Below, piece by piece: positions 44,294 to 51,692 of a stretch of DNA of 64,000 bases; position 1 is the stretch's first letter, and every line of letters begins with the position of its first letter. The position numbers and the translations under genes are program-made. Source of the stretch: Lewinella cohaerens DSM 23179 (GTDB lineage Bacteria > Bacteroidota > Bacteroidia > Chitinophagales > Saprospiraceae); contig NZ_KB903587.1 of NCBI RefSeq assembly GCF_000379805.1, positions 44,839 through 108,838 of the forward strand, in the 5' to 3' direction. The notes below the pieces were generated by a model. It had not been told where the DNA came from. It saw only the letters and a program-made list of their open reading frames with translations, and did no database searches.

Positions 44294-44373
44294 TTTGATG
44301 GTTTGATGGTTGATGGTTGATGGTTGATGGTTTGATGGTTGATGGTTGATGGTTTGATGGTTGATGGTTGATG
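44294..44373. repeat. Tandem repeat, 7-8-nt unit (TGATGGT / TTGATGG)
   Basis: Units alternate between TGATGGT and TTGATGG, about ten copies, immediately after the DUF1501 gene. Copy number of such runs commonly varies between strains. Confidence 0.9.
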
Positions 44374-44563
44374 GACTTTATCATTTTAGGATGAGCGCTT
44401 CCGTCACCAAAATACAACAGGCCCTGTTCGGCGTCGGTTGTACCGACGCCTACTATCACATGTTCGGTTTGATTGTTGGTTGGGTTCCGCCCCTATTGCA
44501 TCAAATACTTCTGACTTCCAACCTCCAACTTTGAAAAGTATAAAATGGTGTTTCGTTAAACAG

Positions 44564-44598
44564 AACAGGCTCCGCAGGTAAAACCCTTGGAGCCTGTT
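44564..44598. terminator. Bidirectional terminator of the haloperoxidase gene
   Basis: AACAGGCTCC (44564-44573) pairs with GGAGCCTGTT (44589-44598) around a 15-nt loop. A T-rich run follows on the plus strand and a shorter one on the minus strand, just downstream of the gene ending at 44620. Confidence 0.65.
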
Positions 44599-44619
44599 TT
44601 GTTTATTTTGCGTTCCTTG

Positions 44620-46110
44620 TTACATTTCCTTTGTTTCTTCTTCTCCAATATGCTTGAGGTAGAATTTCCATACTTCATCAGCAACATCACGGCCTAACTG
44701 AAGGCCAGCAACGTTATCTGCCTGAATGTGGTAGCCGCCCATTACACGCGACCAACCAGCCATTTCAGCTGTTTCCGTAAACGTAGGAAATTCGATTACC
44801 ACGGTATCACCAAGATTATCCGGTTCTGTCAGAGCACCTGCAACCAGAGTCACACTGCTACCAAACTCCTCGCTACCTGTCCAGCGCTTAAGGGCCTCAG
44901 CACAGCCACCACTGATGGTACTATGACCAGAAGTATAACTAGGGAAAGGAGGACACAAGAAAGTCTCAGGAGAATAAGGGCGCCACTGCTGGCCGTCCAT
45001 CTCTACCAATCCTTTTCCTTCACCACCCCATGCTTTGATTTTCTGATCTTCATAGTACTTGTGTACCAATGCATACGGACGTGCGTAATCGTAGAACATC
45101 TTGGAATCCCAAGAAGCGATGAAGGCGTCCATCGCTACCACTTGGTTGTAGAAGAACATTTTCACGTCTTCGTCAAGGGTGTGGTTGTCACGAACAGACA
45201 CTTCCTGGGCAAACTTCAGCCAGTGACCAGCCTGCTGTACAGATTGAGGCCCGTCGCGCATAAACTCAACAAGGGCTTTGTCCTTATCGGTGAGGTTAGC
45301 CTGAAGTTCCATTACTTCTTTTACTTCTGCCTCCAATTGTTCAGAACCAATCATCGGAGGAGGACCTGGGCGGAATTGGTCGCCAGACTTCAAGGCTATT
45401 GGCTGTACTTTGTCCCAGTAAGGAGTCAAACATTCCGGTGCAAAGCGACCTCCTTTGCCATCTGCAAAATACTTAGGCTGCCAACGGTTAGGGTCAACAT
45501 TTTCATCAGCTGAATTTACAGGAGCATAACCTACGTAGTTGAAATAAGGCTGGCCATTAGAGCCTTCTTCTTCACCATACTGATTAGAACCGTCACCTTT
45601 ACGAGCTTCGATAACCGCTTTTGCAGCAAGGTTACCTATGCCCACAGGTGTTGTTGGGTCGGTAGACATATCATCTGGATCAAGGCCTAATTCCCGCATG
45701 TAATCAGCGAAAATTTCTTTGTCCGTGAAATAATACTCACTTAATGTTCCATAAGCAGCATAGCTGATAGCGATTTCCTTGTTTTTCAAATTCTGCTCTG
45801 CATCAGGGCGGCGTTCTACTCCACTGAGATAAACAGGGGTTGCCTTTTCATCATAACACGACCATGCATCAAAAATAGAAACAAAAATCAAACCCAAGTA
45901 ACGAGACGTGATTGTTGGTCTAGGCTTGAATCTATCGGTGTCATTGGCCGTTCCCAAAATCGCCATCTGACTCCATTTGTAAGCGACATTTTCTGCCCCT
46001 TTTGGCTCCTCCATTGTATCAGCAGCCCCATCTGTACCTTCTGCCTCGGAATTACTACAGGAAACCAATAGTCCCAAGAGCATCACAAGTAGAAAAAAAT
46101 AATTTTTCAT
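44620..46110 (-). CDS. Vanadium-dependent haloperoxidase / PAP2-type lipoprotein
   Basis: A 496-residue exported lipoprotein (lipobox L-L-V-S-C, Cys18) of the PAP2/vanadium-haloperoxidase superfamily. The three-part active site is visible: K-M-F-Y-D-Y-A-R-P (K-x6-R-P), F-P-S-Y-T-S-G-H-S, and S-R-V-M-G-G-Y-H-I-Q-A-D. Such proteins use vanadate to oxidise halides with peroxide, or act as acid phosphatases. The length and a nearby Cys-free surface suggest the haloperoxidase branch, but phosphatase activity cannot be excluded by reading alone. Confidence 0.88.
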   Translation of the reverse strand: MKNYFFLLVMLLGLLVSCSNSEAEGTDGAADTMEEPKGAENVAYKWSQMAILGTANDTDRFKPRPTITSRYLGLIFVSIFDAWSCYDEKATPVYLSGVERRPDAEQNLKNKEIAISYAAYGTLSEYYFTDKEIFADYMRELGLDPDDMSTDPTTPVGIGNLAAKAVIEARKGDGSNQYGEEEGSNGQPYFNYVGYAPVNSADENVDPNRWQPKYFADGKGGRFAPECLTPYWDKVQPIALKSGDQFRPGPPPMIGSEQLEAEVKEVMELQANLTDKDKALVEFMRDGPQSVQQAGHWLKFAQEVSVRDNHTLDEDVKMFFYNQVVAMDAFIASWDSKMFYDYARPYALVHKYYEDQKIKAWGGEGKGLVEMDGQQWRPYSPETFLCPPFPSYTSGHSTISGGCAEALKRWTGSEEFGSSVTLVAGALTEPDNLGDTVVIEFPTFTETAEMAGWSRVMGGYHIQADNVAGLQLGRDVADEVWKFYLKHIGEEETKEM

Positions 46111-46178
46111 AATTCAAGGTGGTTAAAATAAATGGCCGCATTTTTATGCTATTGGCCATTCTAAATATTAGTCAATAA

Positions 46179-47378
46179 TTATCGATAAAAGAATAATTCA
46201 TGAACAGTACCGGCAGCAAATTGAGTCTGCCCCCTTTCCAGGCGAATAAAAGCATCACCATGTAAAAGGTTAGCCAAATCACCCGATCCATGCCCTTTTT
46301 TAGGATGGGCAAGAATGCGGCCGTTCTTATCGTAGCTGATTTTTACTTCTAAAAAATAGGTCAGATCAGGTTTGAATTCTACATCGCTTTGGAGAATTCC
46401 ACAAGGACGATCAGGGATACGTTCCCCCAATGATGTGCGCATCCAATCCAGTAAATACACCTGGGAACACATAAAAGAGGAAACCGGATTGCCAGGTAAA
46501 GCAAAAATCGTTGCTTCCAATTCACTATGATGACCAAACCAAAAAGGTTTCCCTGGCCGCTGTGCTACCCGGTGGAATAATTTGGTAGCCCCCAAGCGAT
46601 CAAGCGCTGTTGGCAAAAAATCAAACTTGCCTTTAGACACTCCACCGCTCAGTATAAGTACATCAAAATCTCGCAAGTATTTTTGTATTTTTTCAAAAAC
46701 AACCTCCTCGTTATCAATTAAATGCGCTGTACTTACAGGAACATTTAAACTTTGCAAACCTGCTTGTAACCGATAAACGTTACTACGCCTAATCTGATGA
46801 GCTTCCGGTTGTTGATCAACCTCAACCAGCTCGTTGCCCGTTGAAATGATGATAGTTTTAGGCAATCGAGAAACTTTGATGTGTGCTTTTCCTATACTGG
46901 CCCCAACACCAATTTCACTGGCAGAAAGTAACGTGCCTTTGGTCACCAACAATTCACCTTTGGCTCTATCTTCTCCCTGGTAGTGAATATTTTGGCCTTT
47001 CCTGTAGGACGCATTAATACGCGCAACACCATCAACAATGTCAACATCTTCATAACGAATGATGGTATCACAACCACGTGGCAACACTGCTCCAGTCATT
47101 ACCTCCAGACATTGAGTAGCATCGAAAAGCTCTGATTGCGGATCACCGGCAGCAACAATGCCCGCGACAGGAAAACGATCTGATTGGATAGCGGTATCAT
47201 AATGAATGGCGATACCATCCATTGTAATTCGGTCATAAGGAGGCAGCTCCCTATCTCCGTGCCAATCTTCTTGTAAAACTCGGCCAATACCCTGTGCCAA
47301 TGGAATCGTTTCAATACCAAAATGGCGAGTACTATCCTGAACAACTTGGTAGGCTTCGGCAAAACTAATCATGGGCAT
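46179..47378 (-). CDS. moeA: Molybdopterin molybdotransferase MoeA
   Basis: A 399-residue MoeA. M-P-M-I-S-F-A-E-A start, L-P-P-Y-D-R-I-T-M-D-G (the conserved P-x-x-x-x-S/T-x-M-D-G motif), E-V-M-T-G-A-V-L-P-R-G, and in the MPT-binding domain I-S-T-G-N-E-L-V-E, S-G-G-V-S-K-G and L-P-G-N-P-V-S. It inserts molybdate into adenylated molybdopterin. The start at 47378 is chosen over an in-frame TTG at 47399. No other molybdenum-cofactor gene is adjacent. Confidence 0.93.
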   Translation of the reverse strand: MPMISFAEAYQVVQDSTRHFGIETIPLAQGIGRVLQEDWHGDRELPPYDRITMDGIAIHYDTAIQSDRFPVAGIVAAGDPQSELFDATQCLEVMTGAVLPRGCDTIIRYEDVDIVDGVARINASYRKGQNIHYQGEDRAKGELLVTKGTLLSASEIGVGASIGKAHIKVSRLPKTIIISTGNELVEVDQQPEAHQIRRSNVYRLQAGLQSLNVPVSTAHLIDNEEVVFEKIQKYLRDFDVLILSGGVSKGKFDFLPTALDRLGATKLFHRVAQRPGKPFWFGHHSELEATIFALPGNPVSSFMCSQVYLLDWMRTSLGERIPDRPCGILQSDVEFKPDLTYFLEVKISYDKNGRILAHPKKGHGSGDLANLLHGDAFIRLERGQTQFAAGTVHELFFYR

Positions 47379-47456
47379 TTCTGCTGTTATTGCCCACAAA
47401 GTTAAAAACTAAGCTCGATAGGAAAAAGGACATTTGTCACCAGAAGTGATTTTGTG

Positions 47457-47499
47457 AAAAAGGAGTGTAAAAAGCAACATGCTTTTTACACTCCTTTTT
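47457..47499 (-). terminator. Strong intrinsic terminator after the malic enzyme gene
   Basis: AAAAAGGAGTGTAAAAAGCA (47457-47476) pairs perfectly with its reverse complement at 47480-47499 around a 3-nt loop, giving a 20-bp stem flanked by A/T runs. It lies between the malic enzyme stop (47550) and the moeA start. Confidence 0.8.
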
Positions 47500-47549
47500 A
47501 AGCCTTATGACAATCATGGATTAACCTAAGCTGTCCACTTTTACCTCTA

Positions 47550-49832
47550 TTAATCGATCATTTGCGCATGAATCGCAGCAATTCCTACCATATCGACAAT
47601 CTGCCGAACGCTGGCACCAATCTGAAGAATATGTACCGGCTTTTTAAGCCCCAACATAACAGGGCCTATAATATCCATACCAGCAGCATTACCCAACAAG
47701 TTATAAGCAATATTAGCAGCCGAAAGGCTTGGAAAAATAAGGGTATTCGCTCGTTCGTCACCCAATTTCGAGAAGGGGTAATACTTCTGCCGCAGCTTTG
47801 GGTCCAATGCCATGTGTGCCTGCATTTCCCCATCAACCTTCCAATCAGGATGGCGTTCGTGGATGATTGCAGTGGCTTCCCTCATTAGAGTAGCCGACTC
47901 TCCGTTGGGAACAGATCCAAAATTCGAGTAAGTTACCAATCCTATCTTAGGTGTAATATTAAAGGTTTCAACTTGCTCTGCAACCAATTCCGTAATACCA
48001 GCAATATCTTCCGCACTCAAGAAATGATTAACGGTTGTGTCCGCAAGGAAAAGTGGCCCAAAACGCGTTTGTAAGATGTGGGTACTAGCCACTTTTTTCA
48101 CCCCTTCCCTAGGCCCAATAATCTGCAACGCAGGGCGCAGGGTGTTGGGATACTTTCTGCTCAGTCCGCTGATCATGGCATCGGCTTCTCCCGCTTCCAC
48201 CATCATGGCACCATAGTAGTTTTTATCCAGCATCTGTTCTTTGGCCTCCAGCATGGTCACCCCTTTACGCTTGCGTTTCTCATACATCTTATCAATGTAA
48301 GTGTTGAGCGTAATCTTTTCTGCTTCAGAAATAGGGTTCCGAGGATCAACAATGCGGATCGTTTCCGGAATTTCGATACTGTGCTCAAGCGTAATGGCTC
48401 TTATTACTTCCCGGTTACCCAACAGGATAGGCTCTGCAATTTTATCTTCAATGACCACCTGAGCGGCCTTCAATACCGAAACGTTTTCCGCATCGGCGAA
48501 AACAACCCGTTTGCGATCCTGGCGAGCTTTGGTTTCAATGATTTTCGATAAGGTGTTATCGTTACCTAAGCGTTTAGCTAATTCCAGCTCATAATCCTCC
48601 CAATCAGAAATGGGATATTTTGCAACACCTGAATCCATTGCCGCTCGGGCTACTGCAGGTGCAACGGTAGTAATCAAACGAGGGTCAACAGGTTTAGGGA
48701 TGATATAATCCCTACCAAAAGTCAAGTTTGTACTACTGTACGCCAGATTGACAATTTCCGGCACCGGCTTCTTTGCCAAATCGGCCAAGGCCCTGACGGC
48801 ACCAAGCTTCATTTCTTCGTTAATTTCTGAAGCGCGAACATCCAGTGCTCCCCTAAAGATGAAGGGAAAACCAAGAACGTTATTCACCTGGTTAGGATAA
48901 TCAGAACGACCTGTAGCCATGATACAATCTGGGCGGGCAGAAGTAGCATCTTCGTAACTAATTTCCGGTGTAGGATTGGCCATCGCAAAAATAATGGGAT
49001 CAGCCGCCATATCCTTGATCATCTCCTTGTTCAAGACATTACCACGAGACAACCCGATAAAGACATCTGCACCATTAAGGATATCAGTCAAAGAGGTATC
49101 TGCAGGCATAGAGTCATTGACGAACTCTGGCTTTTTACCATCAAGATTATCCCGATCCGGATGGATGAGTCCCTTGCTGTCGTACATGAAAATATTCTCC
49201 TTCTTGGCACCTAAGGAAACATAAATACGGGTACAGGAGATTGCGGAAGCACCAGCACCATTTACGACAATGCGTGCCTCACTAATGTCTTTCTCTACAA
49301 TTTCCAGTGCGTTTAGTAATGCAGCCCCACTGATGATAGCAGTACCATGCTGATCATCGTGCATTACTGGAATATTCAGCTCCTCTTTGAGGCGTTCTTC
49401 GATCTCAAAACAATCAGGTGCAGAAATATCTTCAAGGTTTACCCCGCCGAAGGTCGGCTCCAGCAGCTTTACCGTACGGATAAATTCGTCAACGTTTTTG
49501 GTATCCAGTTCCAAGTCAAAACAATCGATATCGGCATAAATCTTAAATAGAAGTCCTTTACCTTCCATGACGGGTTTACTTGCTTCAGGACCAATGTCCC
49601 CCAAGCCCAGAACGGCTGTGCCATTACTAATGACAGCTACGAGGTTGCCCTTAGCAGTGTATTTGTAAACATCATTGACATCCTTTTCAATCGCCAGACA
49701 AGGCTCGGCTACCCCAGGAGAATAGGCCAAAGACAAGTCCCGTTGATTGGCCGTTTCTTTGGTAGGAATGACTTCTATTTTTCCTGGTCTTCCTTTTGCG
49801 TGATAGTGTAATGCTTCTTGTTTGATATCCAT
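47550..49832 (-). CDS. maeB: NADP-dependent malic enzyme fused to phosphotransacetylase-like domain
   Basis: A 760-residue MaeB. Residues about 1-420 are the malic enzyme, with [17 protein letters not shown] and G-A-G-A-S-A-I-S-C. Residues about 430-760 are a phosphotransacetylase-like domain ([29 protein letters not shown]), which usually regulates oligomerisation and senses acetyl-CoA. It decarboxylates malate to pyruvate with NADPH formation in the cytoplasm. Confidence 0.95.
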   Translation of the reverse strand: MDIKQEALHYHAKGRPGKIEVIPTKETANQRDLSLAYSPGVAEPCLAIEKDVNDVYKYTAKGNLVAVISNGTAVLGLGDIGPEASKPVMEGKGLLFKIYADIDCFDLELDTKNVDEFIRTVKLLEPTFGGVNLEDISAPDCFEIEERLKEELNIPVMHDDQHGTAIISGAALLNALEIVEKDISEARIVVNGAGASAISCTRIYVSLGAKKENIFMYDSKGLIHPDRDNLDGKKPEFVNDSMPADTSLTDILNGADVFIGLSRGNVLNKEMIKDMAADPIIFAMANPTPEISYEDATSARPDCIMATGRSDYPNQVNNVLGFPFIFRGALDVRASEINEEMKLGAVRALADLAKKPVPEIVNLAYSSTNLTFGRDYIIPKPVDPRLITTVAPAVARAAMDSGVAKYPISDWEDYELELAKRLGNDNTLSKIIETKARQDRKRVVFADAENVSVLKAAQVVIEDKIAEPILLGNREVIRAITLEHSIEIPETIRIVDPRNPISEAEKITLNTYIDKMYEKRKRKGVTMLEAKEQMLDKNYYGAMMVEAGEADAMISGLSRKYPNTLRPALQIIGPREGVKKVASTHILQTRFGPLFLADTTVNHFLSAEDIAGITELVAEQVETFNITPKIGLVTYSNFGSVPNGESATLMREATAIIHERHPDWKVDGEMQAHMALDPKLRQKYYPFSKLGDERANTLIFPSLSAANIAYNLLGNAAGMDIIGPVMLGLKKPVHILQIGASVRQIVDMVGIAAIHAQMID

Positions 49833-49909
49833 TGATTAAGAATTTCGTCAGTTAGGTAATACGTCTACGAAACATACAATACAAAAGAAAGTTGTTTTCT
49901 GTAGGGGCG

Positions 49910-49917
49910 CAAATATA
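49910..49917 (-). promoter_or_regulatory. maeB: Predicted -7 promoter box of the malic enzyme gene
   Basis: TATATTTG on the minus strand fits the Bacteroidota TAnnTTTG consensus, 77 nt before the ATG at 49832. The -33 TTG is not clear. Confidence 0.5.
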
Positions 49918-50024
49918 GGTCTAATTGCTACTTAAAAAACGGTAGGCATAATTTTTAGTTACCGATCCTGCTTAGCTGATGGGGTATCTTTTCAATGAAC
50001 ATTTCTCATTTCCTACATCCAGCG

Positions 50025-50462
50025 CTAATAAACAAGCTCCATGGTATACAAATCATAGCCAGGTGCCCAATAGTCCTTTTTTATATAGATTGTCTTAAAG
50101 CCAGCCTTACTAAAAAAGCCATCCACTAATTGTGATGTACGAACAATAACTTTTTCAATATCCTTATGTACTTGTAACTGTGTCAGGCAAAAATCCAGGA
50201 TTTTTCTGCCCAAGCCCTGCCCCTGATAGTCGGGGTGAAAAACAAACCAAGAAACCTGCCCCATACAGCTATCTGGCTTATAACCATAGCCTGCACAGCC
50301 AACAATAATTCCATCTTGCTCCATTACGAAAAAGTCGGATGGGTTACTCGCTAAAAAAGTTTCAAAGTGAGCCACTTCTTCTTCCCCAAAGTATTTGGGC
50401 GTATTCCACTGAAAAAGTTGAAGAAGCGATGCTGTATCGGCAATCTGGAATGGGCGAATCAT
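50025..50462 (-). CDS. GNAT-family N-acetyltransferase
   Basis: A 145-residue single GNAT domain. V-S-W-F-V-F-H-P-D-Y-Q-G-Q-G-L-G-R-K-I-L is the acetyl-CoA pyrophosphate-binding motif A. An early M-I-R-P-F-Q-I-A-D and the late Y-I-K-K-D-Y-W-A-P-G complete the fold. The acceptor is unknown. It stands between intergenic repeat regions. Confidence 0.88.
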   Translation of the reverse strand: MIRPFQIADTASLLQLFQWNTPKYFGEEEVAHFETFLASNPSDFFVMEQDGIIVGCAGYGYKPDSCMGQVSWFVFHPDYQGQGLGRKILDFCLTQLQVHKDIEKVIVRTSQLVDGFFSKAGFKTIYIKKDYWAPGYDLYTMELVY

Positions 50463-50799
50463 AAGAGCATGTTTAGGACTTGTTCCTGCTGCGAATTAAG
50501 GCTTTACGAACCTGACTTCGCTGCGAAATACTCATTTAGCCCGCTAAACTCGAATTTTGCAGCTTCGCCAGAACCCTAATTCCTTGATTCTCGCTACGAA
50601 ACCGTCCAAAACAAGCTCTAAAGGCATTTTTTTTCAAAAGTAGAAAAAAACGGCGCTAGATGAAATCGTTTCGGGTTGAATACTTAAGGCGTAGCTTGGA
50701 CTTCAGTCCGAGCGGGAAGATATTGCGATTGTGGCCGGACTGAAGTCCAGCCTACCCTTTTCCAACCAAACGATTTCATATAGCACCAAAAAAACAATC
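50463..50799. other. Intergenic region with large inverted repeat (337 nt)
   Basis: The region upstream of the GNAT gene carries a smaller imperfect fold-back (about 50465-50625, including TTTAGC-CC-GCTAAA) and the large two-part palindrome at 50655-50784. No gene was recognised. Confidence 0.6.
50655..50784. repeat. 130-nt imperfect palindrome with two nested inverted repeats
   Basis: The outer arms GCTAGATGAAATCGTTT (from 50655) and AAACGATTTCATATAGC (to 50784) pair almost fully. An inner pair, GTAGCTTGGACTTCAGTCCG (50691-50710) and CGGACTGAAGTCCAGCCTAC (50736-50755), pairs with two mismatches. The whole block could fold into one long hairpin or be a non-autonomous mobile element. Confidence 0.7.
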
Positions 50800-51366
50800 C
50801 TACCTACCTCTATCGTCTACCACTTTTTTTAATTGATACCAGTCTGCCATTTTAGGCATGACGCTGATATTATCTAACGCAACATCTCCATCTGTTCCAT
50901 TAATTTCAGCGCGGAAGCGGATTCGTTGACTTGTGCTAGTGGCAGTGAACACAGCCGTAAATTGCACCCACCCACTGGGGTGCTCTGGCATTGGAAGCGT
51001 CGCTATTTCCTTACCATCAATATCGATTGCCAATACTTGGGTTCCTGGGCACTGGCAATTATTTACAGCGTCTTTGCCCGCACGGTAATCGCCAATAATG
51101 GTGTATTGTTTACCAATCGTTAATCCGTAGATTTCTTGTTCCACCGAAGGGTCTGTGTCCCCTCCTTGGTCATTTAACCAAATATAGCCACCAGGATTCC
51201 CCCCCTGTCGTTGGCTGACAGTAGCAGACTCAACCTCTTGGATTTCCCAAGCCGTAAAAGCGGGGTTGCCGTTAAAGGCTCCATTGGTTACCAAACTGGC
51301 ATTTTGTCCATTCACTATAAAAGAACAGCTTAATATAAAAAAGCCGATGAAGAGCGTATTTTTCAT
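50800..51366 (-). CDS. Exported hypothetical protein with carbohydrate-binding-like jelly roll
   Basis: A 188-residue secreted protein with signal peptide 1-20 (ending F-I-V-N-G-Q). It begins N-A-S-L-V-T-N-G-A-F-N-G-N-P-A-F-T-A-W-E and later has G-W-V-Q-F-T-A-V-F-T-A, R-I-R-F-R-A-E and V-A-L-D-N-I-S-V. This is the standard strand pattern of DUF642/CBM-like jelly rolls (N-G-x-F-E...G-W...D-N-I-x-V). Two Cys near C-Q-C-P may bind metal or form a disulfide. Function unknown; no T9SS domain. Confidence 0.7.
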   Translation of the reverse strand: MKNTLFIGFFILSCSFIVNGQNASLVTNGAFNGNPAFTAWEIQEVESATVSQRQGGNPGGYIWLNDQGGDTDPSVEQEIYGLTIGKQYTIIGDYRAGKDAVNNCQCPGTQVLAIDIDGKEIATLPMPEHPSGWVQFTAVFTATSTSQRIRFRAEINGTDGDVALDNISVMPKMADWYQLKKVVDDRGR

Positions 51367-51692
51367 GAGTAGTTAGATTTACACGAAAACTGACCATAAA
51401 CAGATGCAAGATCCAGTCTACCTTATTAAATGTCGAAACAACCTCTAGAGGTAAGTGATAAATGGCATTTTTTTTCAAAAAGAACCTTACTGTAAAACAA
51501 AACATCAACCATCCCGAATTTTGGCCTCAGCCATTTATCCGACTATTTATAGAAAGCCCCATGATTTCACTAATAGAAATCATGGGGCTTCGTCTTTAAT
51601 GATAGGTTTTGCCGTTGGTCAGCACGGATTTTGATGACAATCAAAATTCGGGATGACTCATCTTCCTACTTTTTTTCACAAAGTAAAAACCA
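51367..51692. other. Intergenic region with terminator and terminal-inverted-repeat element (326 nt)
   Basis: This holds a 14-bp exact inverted repeat pair at 51510-51523 and 51642-51655 (CATCCCGAATTTTG and its complement) that brackets a terminator hairpin at 51554-51590. The arrangement resembles a miniature inverted-repeat element of about 146 bp, but no target duplication was found. Confidence 0.55.
51554..51590. terminator. Terminator of the T9SS repeat-protein gene
   Basis: AAGCCCCATGATTTC (51554-51568) pairs exactly with GAAATCATGGGGCTT (51576-51590) around a 7-nt loop, about 100 bp after the stop at 51693. Confidence 0.65.

Larger units (their letters stand above)
44276..44619. other. 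Intergenic region with TGATGGT tandem repeat and terminator (344 nt)
   Basis: From 44294 to 44373 there is a short tandem repeat of TGATGGT/TTGATGG units of 7-8 nt (about 10 copies). A terminator-like stem lies at 44564-44598. A 93-codon minus frame through the repeat is low complexity and not called. Confidence 0.75.

Noticed and set aside
44294..44373. Possible CRISPR array
   Set aside because: Units are 7-8 nt with no spacers; it is a simple tandem repeat. No Cas gene is present anywhere in the window.
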